In this document: in pieces, positions 44,902 to 54,537 of the stretch
Layout: every line of letters begins with the position of its first letter
Numbering within the stretch: the stretch's first letter is position 1
NCBI RefSeq assembly: GCF_029968035.1
Contig: NZ_JASCIQ010000025.1
Coordinates: 62,001-126,000 of the forward strand
DNA from: Streptomyces cavernicola
GTDB lineage: Bacteria > Actinomycetota > Actinomycetes > Streptomycetales > Streptomycetaceae
Direction of reading: 5' to 3'
Length of the DNA: 64,000 nucleotides
The notes under the pieces: generated by a model
What the model saw: the letters and a program-made list of their open reading frames with translations, nothing else
Told to the model about the DNA's origin: nothing
Database searches by the model: none
Program-made: the position numbers and the translations under genes

Positions 44902-44939
44902 CGAAGCCGCCGTACGGATCGTTCCGTACGGCGGCTTCG
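44902..44939. terminator. Perfect 17-bp hairpin between convergent genes
   Basis: Left arm 44902-44918 (begins CGAAGCCGCCGTACGG) and right arm 44923-44939 are exact reverse complements with a 4-base loop TCGT. It lies between the stops of the aldo/keto reductase and the convergent methyltransferase, so it can terminate both. A TCTGCATGC triple repeat precedes it (about 44869-44895). Confidence 0.85.
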
Positions 44940-44978
44940 CCGTTACCCGCCGCTCCCGCACGCGCTGCCGTGCGCGGC

Positions 44979-45848
44979 TCAGGCGTCCTTGCGCTTACGC
45001 CCCGCGTGCACGGTCTGTGTGGCGAGCAGGAACACGTCGGGACGGTGGTCGAGACCCGCCTCGTCGTCCGGGTCGATGAGCCTTGCGACGGTGGCGGCGT
45101 CGTCCGCGTCGAGCCCCTCGCGCAGGCCGCCGCGCCCCCGGCCGAAGACATCGGCGACGTGCGCGCGGACCGTGGCGGAGGCGGGCGCGGGCAGGTCGAG
45201 CAGGTGGGTGCGCGTCTCGAGGTGGGTGAGTCCGGCGGCGGTGAGGAGCGCACCCCAGTCCTCCGCTTCGTCCTTGACGTCGGGCAGCGCGGCGCGCATC
45301 TCGTTGAACCGGGCCGCGTCCGCCGCGTCGAGCCTGGCCTGCAGTCCGGGGGTGCCGATGCCGATGTCCCGCGGCAGGTAGCGCGCCGGAAGCCCGCCCT
45401 CCAGGAGGACGAGAACGCCGCCGGGCGCGAGGTGCCGGGCGAACTCGGCGAGCGCGGCGCGCTGGTCGCCGAGGTGGTGCAGGGCGAGGCCGAGCCAGAT
45501 CACGTCCGCGTCGCCGACGTCCGCGAGGCCCGCGGGGAGCTCGGCGAGGCGGGTACGGACCCGGTCGCCGAGCCCGTTGCGCTCCGCCCGCCGCGCGGTC
45601 AGGTCGAGCAGTGCCTGGGTTGCGTCCACGGCGACGACCTCGGCGCTCGGGAAGGCCTCGGCGAGCGCGCGGGTGACGACGCCGGGGCCGCTGCCGGCGT
45701 CCACGATGCGGCGCGGCTCGGGTTGTGCGGCGCGCACCTGCTCGATGATCCGCGCGGTCATCGGCGCGTACGCAGCGGCCCGCCGCTCCAGGCTCGCGCT
45801 CATCTCGGCCCAGTCGGCGTGGCTGTGCTCGTGCTCATGTGCACCCAT
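44979..45848 (-). CDS. Class I SAM-dependent methyltransferase
   Basis: A 289-residue protein. A His-rich start (MGAHEHEHSHADWAEM) could bind metal. Motif I is RIVDAGSGPGVVTRALAEA (about 47), motif II VVAVDATQALLDL, motif IV ADVIWLGLALHHLGD and a following LAPGGVLVLLEGG. The substrate is unknown. ATG 45848 is preceded by GAGAGG. It converges on the aldo/keto reductase with a shared perfect hairpin. Upstream sits a large repeat composite, so its promoter lies within about 110 bp. Confidence 0.87.
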   Translation of the reverse strand: MGAHEHEHSHADWAEMSASLERRAAAYAPMTARIIEQVRAAQPEPRRIVDAGSGPGVVTRALAEAFPSAEVVAVDATQALLDLTARRAERNGLGDRVRTRLAELPAGLADVGDADVIWLGLALHHLGDQRAALAEFARHLAPGGVLVLLEGGLPARYLPRDIGIGTPGLQARLDAADAARFNEMRAALPDVKDEAEDWGALLTAAGLTHLETRTHLLDLPAPASATVRAHVADVFGRGRGGLREGLDADDAATVARLIDPDDEAGLDHRPDVFLLATQTVHAGRKRKDA

Positions 45849-45957
45849 GTGATGTCGCCTCTCAGGTCGTACGTGTACGGGCGCAGCGTGCGCGCGAGGG
45901 GGCGGCCCCGTCGAACCCTGTTGCGGTTCCGGCAAGAAGGGCGTTTGTCTTTCCCCA

Positions 45958-46685
45958 CCCCGCCCCTTCCCGAAAGACTGCCGTCGGCACGGGGGCCAGC
46001 CCCCGGACCCCCGCTCCTCAAACGCCGGAGGGGCTGAATTTGGGCGGGGCTACGGGCCCCGACAGGGGCGCGGGGCTGTGACACTGGCGGCTGCGCCGCG
46101 GGGCGCACCCAACGACGACGGCGCGGCTGAATCTAGCCCCGTAAGGGGCTGGTCTTCAGGGGCGCGGGGCTGCGACATCGGCGGCTGCGCCACGTGGGCA
46201 CGACCAGCCACGACGGCGCAGCAGCCGAAGAACAACCGGAGTGACGGGGCGAAGCCCCGGCCTTTCAGGGGCGCGGGGAACTGCGCGACCAGCCACAACG
46301 AAGCGGGCAGCCGAACGACGGCGGTATCCGGGGCGAAGCCCCGGCAGGGGCGCGGGGCTGTGACACTGGCGGCTGCGCCACGTGGGCACGACCAGCCACG
46401 ACGGCGCAGCAGCCGAAGAACAACCGGAGTGACGGGGCGAAGCCCCGGCCTTTCAGGGGCGCGGGGATCTGCGCGACCAGCCACAACGGCGCGGCAGCCG
46501 AACGACGGCCGGGGCACGGGGCGCAGCCCCGGGAAGCGAGGTCCAGGGGCGGCAGCCCCGGGAAGCGGGGGCCGGGGGCGGCAGCCCCGGGAAGCGGGGG
46601 CCGGGGGCGGCAGCCCCGGGCGCGGGGCCGGGGGGCGCAGCTCTCGGAGTTGTCCGCTGAGGACTTCAGGCAAGGGGCGGGGAGG
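45958..46685. repeat. Modular GC-rich repeat F, long composite
   Basis: Left end CCCCGCCCCTTCCCG (45958-45972). Right end is a variant (AGGCAAGGGGCGGGG, 46671-46685), 12 bases past the pterin dehydratase stop. Internally there are four or more core copies and a near-perfect duplication of roughly 200 bp (about 46075-46270 versus 46350-46470), each with GGGGCTGTGACACTGGCGGC. This fills the 849-bp gap; no gene seen. Confidence 0.85.
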
Positions 46686-46697
46686 GGAAGGGAAGAC

Positions 46698-47006
46698 TCA
46701 GGCCTTGACGCCGTGGGTCCGCGCCAACGCCTCCACCCGCCCCGCAAGCCCGAAGTCCTTCTCGGTGACCGCCCCACCCACACTGTGCGTGTTCACCGAC
46801 AAGTCCACGGAGTGGTACCCGAGCACCAGGTCGGAGTGGTGATCGAGCTCGTCCTGCACCTGCGCGATATGCACGACGAGCGCCGCCGCCGCGAAGTGCG
46901 AGCCGAGCCGGTACGAGCGGGTCAGCTTGTCGCCCTGGAACGCCCACCCGGGCAGCTCCGCGAGCTTGTCGTCGATCTCCTGCTGCGACAGCGGTGCCAG
47001 TGCCAT
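46698..47006 (-). CDS. 4a-hydroxytetrahydrobiopterin dehydratase (PCD/DCoH)
   Basis: A 102-residue protein of the usual family length. The active site motif is visible: His56-His57 in LDHHSDL and His74 in NTHSVGG. It dehydrates carbinolamine pterin so that the cofactor of aromatic hydroxylases can be recycled. AAGGAG sits nine bases ahead of the ATG. No hydroxylase gene is next to it in the window. A purine-only repeat tract begins 17 bp upstream. Confidence 0.92.
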   Translation of the reverse strand: MALAPLSQQEIDDKLAELPGWAFQGDKLTRSYRLGSHFAAAALVVHIAQVQDELDHHSDLVLGYHSVDLSVNTHSVGGAVTEKDFGLAGRVEALARTHGVKA

Positions 47007-47022
47007 GGCAAGCGCTCCTTAC

Positions 47023-47127
47023 GAGGAAGGGAAGAAGGGAAGAAGGGAGGAAGGGAGGAAGGGAGGAAGGGAGGACGGGAGGACGGGAGGAAGGGAGGAC
47101 GGGAGGAACCCAGGACGGAGGAAGGTA
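47023..47127. repeat. GGGAGGAA octamer microsatellite, potential G-quadruplex tract
   Basis: About 100 bases of nearly pure purine on the plus strand: AGGAAGGGAAGAAGGG then eight or so GGGAGGAA or GGGAGGAC units. It lies in the 183-bp divergent promoter between the pterin dehydratase and XRE genes. The runs of three G every eight bases fit an intramolecular quadruplex. Confidence 0.88.
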
Positions 47128-47189
47128 CGAGAGGCTACTCGCGCCAGCCTGCCACAGCCCGCGCGCCCGGGATCGGTTACGGTCCTCGC

Positions 47190-48011
47190 ATGACCAGCGC
47201 CGAGGGACGTGCAACTGCCGTACGGGGCAAGGGAGTCGGCCCCCTCCTGCGCGGCTGGCGGGAGCAGCGCCGCATCAGCCAACTGGACCTCGCGCTGCGC
47301 GCCGACTCCTCGGCGCGGCACATCAGCTTCGTGGAGACCGGCCGGTCCCGGCCGAGCGAGGAGTTCCTGCTGCGCCTCGCCGAGCACCTGGACGTCCCCG
47401 TACGGGAGCGGAACGCGCTGCTCCTGGCCGCCGGGTACGCCCCGAAGTTCCCGGAGACCCCGCTGGACGACCCGTCCCTGGAGGCGCTGCGCGCCGGTCT
47501 CGACCAGCTGCTCCGGGGGTACGAGCCGTACCCGGCGCTGATCGTCGACGCCACGTACCAGGTGGTGGCCGCGAACCGGGGCATCGCGATGCTCATCGAG
47601 GACGTGCCCGAGCATCTCCTGGAGCCGCCGATCAACACGATGCGGCTCGCCCTGCACCCGGAGGGCCTGGCCCCGAGGATCCGCAACCTCGGCGAGTGGC
47701 GGGCGCATCTGCTGCACCAGATGGAGCGCCAGATCGCCCTGCACCGCTCGGACGCGCTGCGCGAGCTGTACGAGGAGGTCGCGGCCTACCCGGTGGCGGA
47801 CCCGGGCGAGCGGCCGGGCCCGGAGGAGCCGCCGATGCCGTACTTCGCGCTGCCGCTGCGCCTGGAGCACCGGGGCCGACTGCTGTCGTTCGTGTCGTCC
47901 ATCGCGACGTTCAACACCCCGATGGACGTGACGGTCGCCGAGCTGGCCGTGGAGACGCTGCTCCCGGCCGACCCGGCGACGGTCAAGCACCTGCGGGACC
48001 TCATGCCCTGA
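47190..48011 (+). CDS. XRE helix-turn-helix regulator with MmyB-like ligand domain
   Basis: A 273-residue regulator. HTH at about 20-75 (LLRGWREQRRISQLDLALRADSSARHISFVETGRSRPSEEFLLRLAEHL). The C-terminal part (about 100-265; YPALIVDATYQVVAANRGIAML, LRLEHRGRLLSFVSSIATFNTPMDVTVAELAVETLLPAD) is the PAS-like MmyB domain that binds a hydrophobic ligand. In actinomycetes such regulators often control a neighbouring oxidoreductase, none of which is clearly adjacent here. ATG 47190 agrees with the family; the longer open frame is repeat-derived. It overlaps the convergent membrane protein gene by 11 bp. Confidence 0.9.
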   Translation: MTSAEGRATAVRGKGVGPLLRGWREQRRISQLDLALRADSSARHISFVETGRSRPSEEFLLRLAEHLDVPVRERNALLLAAGYAPKFPETPLDDPSLEALRAGLDQLLRGYEPYPALIVDATYQVVAANRGIAMLIEDVPEHLLEPPINTMRLALHPEGLAPRIRNLGEWRAHLLHQMERQIALHRSDALRELYEEVAAYPVADPGERPGPEEPPMPYFALPLRLEHRGRLLSFVSSIATFNTPMDVTVAELAVETLLPADPATVKHLRDLMP

Positions 48012-48408
48012 GCGACAGGTACTGTGCTCCCGCGAAGGCGCCGACGACGACCGCCTGCAGGGCGATCCACACGGCCCCGATCCCGGTCGGCGCGAACCAC
48101 AGGACGAGGCCGAGCACGCTGAGCACCGCCCAAGCCGCGTTCACCTCGACCACGACCTGCACCCCGAACCGCGGCGGCTCGGCCCGCGCGGCGAGCGCCC
48201 CGACCCCGGCGGCGAACACGACGAGCCCCACCCCGAGCGCGAGCAGCAGCCCGGAGTCCACGCCGAGCAGCCGCCCGACGGGCCCCGAAGCGACCCCGTA
48301 CACCAGGCCGTTGACCCCGGTCACGACGGCGTCGGCCCCGAGGAACCGCCGCAGCCCCACGCGCGGCTCGGTGGTCCGAGCAACCCCACTGAGCAGATAA
48401 GTCGACAT
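48001..48408 (-). CDS. Small four-span integral membrane protein
   Basis: A 135-residue protein with four hydrophobic segments (ADAVVTGVNGLVYGVASG, GLLLALGVGLVVFAAGVGALA, AWAVLSVLGLVLWFAPTG, IALQAVVVGAFAGAQYL) and short loops. Close relatives are common in actinomycetes without known function. Start at ATG 48408 is favoured; an in-frame GTG nine bases upstream is possible. It converges on the XRE gene with an 11-bp stop overlap. Confidence 0.75.
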   Translation of the reverse strand: MSTYLLSGVARTTEPRVGLRRFLGADAVVTGVNGLVYGVASGPVGRLLGVDSGLLLALGVGLVVFAAGVGALAARAEPPRFGVQVVVEVNAAWAVLSVLGLVLWFAPTGIGAVWIALQAVVVGAFAGAQYLSLRA

Positions 48409-48454
48409 CTCCACCACGCACCCTCTCCCGATCACACCGACAACTGCCTGCACG

Positions 48455-48557
48455 AAAACCCTGCCGGGAGGGGGGTGGGGGCGTCGATTACGTGAGAGGT
48501 AAGCCTCCGGCGTGCGGGGTCCGGGGCGGAGCCCCGAACAGGGGCGGGGTGGGGGAA
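48455..48557. repeat. Modular GC-rich repeat G (short right-end fragment)
   Basis: A truncated copy with the GGGGCGGAGCCCC hairpin (about 48522-48534) and a right-end variant AGGGGCGGGGTGGGG (about 48540). It does not follow a stop codon, unlike most copies. It sits upstream of narG. Confidence 0.6.
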
Positions 48558-48656
48558 GACACAGACGGACCCTGCAGAGATGTCGCCCGCCCGTATCGCG
48601 CTTACGTTCGCCGGAGGCGAGAGGCGTGGCGACCGTACGGAACGAGGAGCTCGACG

Positions 48657-51600
48657 GTGACCGACCAAGTGACGGAACCGGGCGCCGCGCTGCTGCGCGC
48701 CGGCAGGTTCTTCCGGCGGGGCACGGCCGCCCCCGACCTGCACAGCATCGAACGGGTCGGCGGCCGGCAGGCGGACGCGTTCTACCGGGACCGGTGGAGC
48801 CACGACAAGGTCGTGAACTCCACGCACGGCGTGAACTGCACGGGTTCCTGCCGTTGGAAGGTGTACGTCAAGGACGGCATCATCACGTGGGAGACGCAGC
48901 AGACGGACTATCCGAGCGTCGGCCCCGACCGTCCCGAGTACGAGCCGCGCGGCTGCCCGCGCGGCGCCGCGTTCTCCTGGTACACGTACTCGCCGACGCG
49001 CGTGCGCTACCCGTATGTGCGCGGGGTGCTCCTCGACCTGTACCGCGAGGCGAGGCAGCGGCTGCAGGACCCGGTGCTGGCGTGGGCGGAGATCCAGGAG
49101 GACCCGGAGCGGCGGCGCACGTACCAAGTGGCGCGCGGCAAGGGCGGGTTGGTGCGGTCGACGTGGGACGAGGCGCTGGAGATCGTCGCGGCCGCGCATG
49201 TGCACACCATCAAGAAGCACGGCCCTGACCGGATCGCCGGGTTCTCGCCGATCCCGGCGATGTCGATGGTGTCGCACGCGGCCGGGGCCCGTTTCCACTC
49301 CCTCATCGGCGCTCCGATGCTGTCGTTCTACGACTGGTACGCGGATCTGCCGGTGGCCTCGCCGCAGGTCTTCGGCGACCAGACCGACGTACCGGAGTCC
49401 GGGGACTGGTGGGACGCGGCGTATCTGATGATGTGGGGGTCCAATGTCCCGGTGACGCGGACGCCGGACGCGCACTGGATGGCCGAGGCGCGTTACCGGG
49501 GCCAGAAAGTGGTCGTGGTCGCGCCGGACTACGCGGACAACGCGAAGTTCGCCGACGAGTGGCTGCACCCGCACCCCGGCACGGACGGCGCGCTGGCCCT
49601 CGCGATGGGGCACGTGATCCTCAAGGAGTTCTTCGTCGATAAGCAGACGGAGTTCTTCGACGACTACGTCCGCAAGTTCACCGACCTGCCGTTCCTGGTG
49701 ACGTTGAAGGAGAAGGACGGCAGTTACGTCCCGGCCAAGTTCCTGCGCTCCTCCGACCTGGGCGACGACGGGGAGGGCGGCGAGTGGAAGACCGTCGTCC
49801 TCGACGAGAGCACCGGGCAGCCCGCCGTGCCCAACGGCTCCCTCGGCTTCCGCTGGACCGACTCCGGCAAGGGGAAGTGGAACCTGCAGCTGGGGACGAT
49901 CTCCCCTCAACTCTCCCTGTACGGGGCGGAGTTCGCGTCCGGCGTCGAGGTGCTGCTGCCGCGCTTCGACACGGACGGCGGCACGCACGGGCAGGGCCGC
50001 GGCGAGGTGCTCGCGCGCGGCGTGCCCGCGACCCGGCTCGGCGGCCGGGGCGGCCCGCTGGTCACGACGGTCTTCGACCTGCTGCTCGCCCAGTACGGAG
50101 TGGGGCGCGAGGGCCTGCCGGGCGCGTGGCCCGCCTCGTACGAGGACGCCTCGTCGCCCGGCACGCCCGGCTGGCAGGAGGCGCACACGTCCGTACCGGC
50201 GGCGAAGGCGGTGAAGATCGCCCGGGAGTTCGCGCGCACCGCGGAGCAGTCCCGCGGGCGCTGCATGATCCTGATGGGGGCGGGCACCAACCACTGGTTC
50301 CACTCCGAGACGATCTACCGCGGCTTCCTCGCGCTGCTCACCCTCACCGGCTGCCAGGGTCGCAACGGCGGCGGCTGGGCGCACTATGTCGGCCAGGAGA
50401 AGTGCCGTCCGGTGACGGGCTGGGCGACGCTCGCGGGCGCGGGCGACTGGTCGCGGCCGCCGCGGCAGATGATCGGCGCCGCGTACTGGTTCCTCAACAC
50501 CGACCAGTGGCGCTACGACCGCTTCGCGGCGGACGTGCTCGCCTCGCCGCTCGGTGAGGGCCGGTTCGCGGGCATGACGGGCGCGGACTGCCTGGCCCAG
50601 TCGGCACGGCTCGGCTGGATGCCGTCGTACCCGACGTTCGACCGGAACTCCCTGGACCTGGGTGAGCAGGGCGTGGACGACACCTTGGCCCAACTCCGGG
50701 ACGGCAGCCTGAAGTTCGCGTGCGAGGACCCGGACGCGCCGGAGAACTGGCCGCGCGTGCTGACCCTGTGGCGGGCCAACCTGCTCGGCTCGTCCGCGAA
50801 GGGCGCCGAGTACTTCACCAAGCACCTCCTCGGCACGCACTCCTCGCTGCGCGCCGAGGAGGCGGGCCCGGACGAGCGGCCGCGCGACGTGGCCTGGCAC
50901 GAGGAGGCCCCCGAGGGAAAGCTGGACCTGCTGCTGTCCCTGGACTTCCGGCAGACCTCGTCCACGCTCCTGAGCGACGTGGTGCTGCCCGCGGCGACCT
51001 GGTACGAGAAGCACGACCTGTCGTCCACGGACATGCACCCGTACGTGCACTCCTTCACCCCGGCCGTCGACCCGCCGTGGCAGGCCCGTACCGACTTCGA
51101 CACGTTCCTCCAACTGGCCCGCAGATTCAGCGAGTTGGCGGCCCCGCACCTGGGCGTGCGGAAAGACCTGGTCGCCACTCCCCTGCAGCACGACACCCCG
51201 GGCGAGACGGCACAACCGGGCGGTGTCGTACGGGACTGGAGGCGCGGGGAGTGCGAGCCGGTGCCGGGCAGGACGATGCCCAACCTGACGGTCGTGGAGC
51301 GGGACTACACGGCCATCGGCGACAAGTTCGCGGCGCTCGGCCCGCTCGTCGAGGAGCTGGGGCTGCCCGCGAAGGGCATCGCGCTCCGGCCCGACCAGGA
51401 GGTGGCCGACCTGGGCGAGCGCAACGGGCGGGTGCGGGGCGGGCCCGCCGACGGGCGGCCGCTCCTGGACACGGCGGTGAAGGCCTGCAACACGATCCTC
51501 GCGCTGTCCGGCACCACCAACGGCCGCCTCGCCACGCAGGGTTTCCACACCCTGGAGAAGCGCACGGGCCAGGAGATGGCACACCTGGCGGCGGAGGCCG

Positions 51601-52334
51601 AGGGCAAGCGCGTCACGTACGCGGACACGCAGGCCGCGCCCGTACCGGTGATCACATCGCCGGAGTGGTCGGGCAGCGAGTCCGGCGGACGGCGGTACAC
51701 GGCGTTCACCCTCAACACCGAGCACCTCAAGCCCTGGCACACGCTGACCGGGCGGCAGCACTTCTTCCTCGACCACGACTGGATGCACGAGCTCGGCGAG
51801 ACGCTGCCCGTGTACCGGCCGCCGCTCGACATGAACCGCCTGTTCGGGGAACCGGAGTTGGGCCCGGACGGCCAGAAGCAGGTCACCGTCCGCTATCTCA
51901 CCCCGCACAACAAGTGGTCCATCCACTCCGAGTACCAGGACAACCTGTTCATGCTGTCGCTGTCCCGCGGCGGACAGTGCATCTGGATGTCCCCGCAGGA
52001 CGCGGCCGCGATCGGCGTCGAGGACAACGACTGGATCGAGGCGGTCAACCGCAACGGCGTGGTCGTGGCCCGCGCGATCGTCTCGCACCGCATGCCCGAG
52101 GGCACCGTCTACATGCACCACGCCCAGGAGCGCACCGTCGGCGTGCCGCGCACGGAGACCACCGGCAAGCGCGGCGGCATCCACAACTCGCTCACCCGGG
52201 TCCTGATGAAACCGTCCCACCTGATCGGCGGGTACGCCCAACTCTCCTGGGCCTTCAACTACTTGGGCCCGACGGGCAACCAGCGCGACGAGGTGACGGT
52301 CATCCGCCGCCGCAACCAGGAGGTCCAGTACTGA
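48657..52334 (+). CDS. narG: Respiratory nitrate reductase alpha subunit
   Basis: A 1225-residue catalytic subunit, close to the usual length. The FS0 [4Fe-4S] ligands match NarG spacing: His57, Cys61, Cys65, Cys100 (STHGVNCTGSCRWKVY and PRGCPRGAAFSWY). MMWGSNVPVTRTPDAHW near 265 and GGWAHYVGQEKCRPVTGW near 578 are NarG hallmarks of the Mo-bis-MGD site. It reduces nitrate to nitrite on the cytoplasmic side of the membrane. GTG 48657 is set by GAGGAG eight bases upstream; the open frame before it is repeat. TGATG overlap with narH couples translation. Confidence 0.97.
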   Translation: MTDQVTEPGAALLRAGRFFRRGTAAPDLHSIERVGGRQADAFYRDRWSHDKVVNSTHGVNCTGSCRWKVYVKDGIITWETQQTDYPSVGPDRPEYEPRGCPRGAAFSWYTYSPTRVRYPYVRGVLLDLYREARQRLQDPVLAWAEIQEDPERRRTYQVARGKGGLVRSTWDEALEIVAAAHVHTIKKHGPDRIAGFSPIPAMSMVSHAAGARFHSLIGAPMLSFYDWYADLPVASPQVFGDQTDVPESGDWWDAAYLMMWGSNVPVTRTPDAHWMAEARYRGQKVVVVAPDYADNAKFADEWLHPHPGTDGALALAMGHVILKEFFVDKQTEFFDDYVRKFTDLPFLVTLKEKDGSYVPAKFLRSSDLGDDGEGGEWKTVVLDESTGQPAVPNGSLGFRWTDSGKGKWNLQLGTISPQLSLYGAEFASGVEVLLPRFDTDGGTHGQGRGEVLARGVPATRLGGRGGPLVTTVFDLLLAQYGVGREGLPGAWPASYEDASSPGTPGWQEAHTSVPAAKAVKIAREFARTAEQSRGRCMILMGAGTNHWFHSETIYRGFLALLTLTGCQGRNGGGWAHYVGQEKCRPVTGWATLAGAGDWSRPPRQMIGAAYWFLNTDQWRYDRFAADVLASPLGEGRFAGMTGADCLAQSARLGWMPSYPTFDRNSLDLGEQGVDDTLAQLRDGSLKFACEDPDAPENWPRVLTLWRANLLGSSAKGAEYFTKHLLGTHSSLRAEEAGPDERPRDVAWHEEAPEGKLDLLLSLDFRQTSSTLLSDVVLPAATWYEKHDLSSTDMHPYVHSFTPAVDPPWQARTDFDTFLQLARRFSELAAPHLGVRKDLVATPLQHDTPGETAQPGGVVRDWRRGECEPVPGRTMPNLTVVERDYTAIGDKFAALGPLVEELGLPAKGIALRPDQEVADLGERNGRVRGGPADGRPLLDTAVKACNTILALSGTTNGRLATQGFHTLEKRTGQEMAHLAAEAEGKRVTYADTQAAPVPVITSPEWSGSESGGRRYTAFTLNTEHLKPWHTLTGRQHFFLDHDWMHELGETLPVYRPPLDMNRLFGEPELGPDGQKQVTVRYLTPHNKWSIHSEYQDNLFMLSLSRGGQCIWMSPQDAAAIGVEDNDWIEAVNRNGVVVARAIVSHRMPEGTVYMHHAQERTVGVPRTETTGKRGGIHNSLTRVLMKPSHLIGGYAQLSWAFNYLGPTGNQRDEVTVIRRRNQEVQY

Positions 52335-53953
52335 TGCGCCCGATGGCCCAGGTAGCCATGGTCATGAACCTCGACAAGTGCATCGGCTGCCACACCTGCT
52401 CGGTCACCTGCAAGCAGGCGTGGACCAACCGCAGCGGCATGGAGTACGTCTGGTTCAACAACGTCGAGACCCGCCCCGGCCAGGGCTATCCGCGCCGCTA
52501 CGAGGACCAGGAGAAGTGGCGCGGCGGCTGGGAGTTGAACAAGCGCGGCGCGCTGAAGCTGAAGAACGGCGGCCGCATCAAGTCCCTGCTCACCATCTTC
52601 TCCAACCCGAAGCTCCCGGAGATCAAGGACTACTACGAGCCCTGGACGTACGACTACAAGAACCTCACCGACGCCCCGCTCGGCGACGACTACCCGGTGG
52701 CCGAGCCGCGCTCGCTGATCGACGGCAAACCGATGAAGGTCGAGTGGTCCTCGAACTGGGACGACAACCTGGGCGGCGCGACCGAGTACGGCGACCTGGA
52801 CCCGATGGTGGAGAAGGTACGCCGACAGGCTCAACAGGCTGCAGAGAAGGTGAAGTTCGCGTTCGAGCAGACCTTCATGTTCTATCTGCCGCGGATCTGC
52901 GAGCACTGCCTCAACCCGTCCTGCGTCTCGTCCTGCCCGTCCGGGGCGATGTACAAGCGGGCGGAGGACGGCATCGTCCTCGTCGACCAGGACGGCTGCC
53001 GCGGCTGGCGCAAGTGCGTGACGGGCTGCCCGTACAAGAAGGTGTACTTCAACCACGCCACCGGCAAGGCCGAGAAGTGCACGTTCTGCTACCCACGCGT
53101 CGAGGTGGGCCTGCCCACGGTCTGCTCCGAGACCTGCGTGGGCCGGCTCCGCTACCTCGGGGTGATCCTGTACGACGCCGACAAGGTGACGCGGGCCGCC
53201 TCGACCAAGGACGAACAGGCCCTGTATGAGGCCCAGTTGGGGGTGTTTCTCGACCCGGAGGACCCGGAGGTGCGGCGCGCCGCCGAGCGGGCCGGCATCC
53301 CGTACGACTGGGTGGAGGCGGCACGCCGCTCCCCCGTGCACGCCCTGGTCAGCAAGTACAAGGTGGCGCTCCCGCTGCACCCGGAGTACCGCACGATGCC
53401 GATGATCTGGTACATCCCGCCGCTCTCCCCCGTCGTCGACGCGCTCACCGAGACCGGGCACAACGGGGAGGACGCCGACAACCTCTTCGGCGCGATCGAC
53501 ACGCTCCGCATCCCCCTGGAGTACCTCGCGGAGATCTTCACGGCGGGCGATGTCGCGCCGGTCCGGTCCTCGCTGACGAAACTCGCCGCGATGCGCGCCC
53601 ACATGCGCGCCATCAACCTCGGCGAGCGGCCCGACCCCTCGGTGGCGGAGTCAGTCGGCATGGACGGCCCGCAGATCGAGGAGATGTACCGCCTCCTCGC
53701 CATCGCCAAGTACGAGGACCGCTACGTCATCCCCACCGCGGCCGTCGGCGACGCCCGCCGCCTGGAGGAGTCGGCGGTGCCGGACACCTGCTCCCTCGAC
53801 CACGTGGACGGCACCGGCCCGACCGGCGACGGCCCCTTCGGCCAGGACTCCGGCCAGAAGCGCCTGCCCCTCGTCACCATCGAGAACTTCCACGCCGCCC
53901 GCAGACGCCAGACCTCCGACGAAGAGCCCGACGACGTACGGGAGCAGCAGTGA
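52334..53953 (+). CDS. narH: Respiratory nitrate reductase beta subunit
   Basis: A 539-residue electron-transfer subunit. Four Cys clusters are complete: CIGCHTCSVTC (16-26), CEHCLNPSCVSSC, CRGWRKCVTGC and CTFCYPRVEVGLPTVC. The Trp in the third cluster is the family hallmark of a [3Fe-4S] centre. It passes electrons from NarI hemes to NarG. It begins at the A of the narG stop (TGATG) and overlaps narJ by GTGA. Confidence 0.97.
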   Translation: MRPMAQVAMVMNLDKCIGCHTCSVTCKQAWTNRSGMEYVWFNNVETRPGQGYPRRYEDQEKWRGGWELNKRGALKLKNGGRIKSLLTIFSNPKLPEIKDYYEPWTYDYKNLTDAPLGDDYPVAEPRSLIDGKPMKVEWSSNWDDNLGGATEYGDLDPMVEKVRRQAQQAAEKVKFAFEQTFMFYLPRICEHCLNPSCVSSCPSGAMYKRAEDGIVLVDQDGCRGWRKCVTGCPYKKVYFNHATGKAEKCTFCYPRVEVGLPTVCSETCVGRLRYLGVILYDADKVTRAASTKDEQALYEAQLGVFLDPEDPEVRRAAERAGIPYDWVEAARRSPVHALVSKYKVALPLHPEYRTMPMIWYIPPLSPVVDALTETGHNGEDADNLFGAIDTLRIPLEYLAEIFTAGDVAPVRSSLTKLAAMRAHMRAINLGERPDPSVAESVGMDGPQIEEMYRLLAIAKYEDRYVIPTAAVGDARRLEESAVPDTCSLDHVDGTGPTGDGPFGQDSGQKRLPLVTIENFHAARRRQTSDEEPDDVREQQ

Positions 53954-54537
53954 GCCACGTCCGCCCCGAGCACGCGATCCTCCACCAGGCGGCGGCGCTG
54001 TGCCTCGCGTACCCCGACGACGAGTTCCACGAGCGCCTGCCGCTCCTGCGCGCGGCGGCCCCACCCCCGCTCGACGCGTTCCTCACGTACGCGGAGACCA
54101 CGCCCGCGCGCGAACTGGCGGCCCACTACGTCCAGGTCTTCGACTTCAAGAACCGGCACTCCCTGTACCTGAGTTGGTGGCGGGACGGGGACACGCGCCG
54201 GCGCGGCATGACCCTGGTCGGCTTCAAGGAGACGTACCGGGCGCACGGTCTGGACTTCACCGGCGAGGAACTGCCCGACTTCCTGCCCGCGGTCCTGGAG
54301 TTCTCCGCCGTGGCCGGCCCCGCCCTCCTGCAGGAGCACCGGGCGGGCCTGGAACTCCTGCGCCTGGCCCTGACCGAGCACGGCACGCCGTACGCGTCGG
54401 TCCTCGACGCCGTCTGCGGCACGCTGCCCGGCCCCTCCCCCAAGGACCGCGCCGAGGCCCGCGCCCTCGCCCGCTCGGGCCCGCCGCGCGAGGAGGTCGG
54501 CCTCGACCCGTACCTGACCGCCGGAGGCCGTTCATGA
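53950..54537 (+). CDS. narJ: Nitrate reductase molybdenum cofactor assembly chaperone
   Basis: A 195-residue TorD/NarJ-type chaperone that binds the NarG leader and aids cofactor insertion. Typical parts are AAALCLAYPDDEFHERLPLL (about 15), LAAHYVQVFDFKNRHSLYLSWWRDGDTRRRGMTLVGFKETYR (about 55-100) and GEELPDFLPAVLEF. The GTG start overlaps the narH stop and the end overlaps narI (ATGA). Confidence 0.95.
   Translation: MSHVRPEHAILHQAAALCLAYPDDEFHERLPLLRAAAPPPLDAFLTYAETTPARELAAHYVQVFDFKNRHSLYLSWWRDGDTRRRGMTLVGFKETYRAHGLDFTGEELPDFLPAVLEFSAVAGPALLQEHRAGLELLRLALTEHGTPYASVLDAVCGTLPGPSPKDRAEARALARSGPPREEVGLDPYLTAGGRS

Noticed and set aside
46650..47189. N-terminal extension of the XRE regulator in the same frame
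   Set aside because: The sequence crosses the pterin dehydratase gene and purine repeats and has no similarity; the ATG at 47190 fits the family.
48432..52241. A 1269-codon minus-strand open frame
   Set aside because: It lies fully antisense to narG, is Arg/Pro/His-rich and has no recognisable motif.
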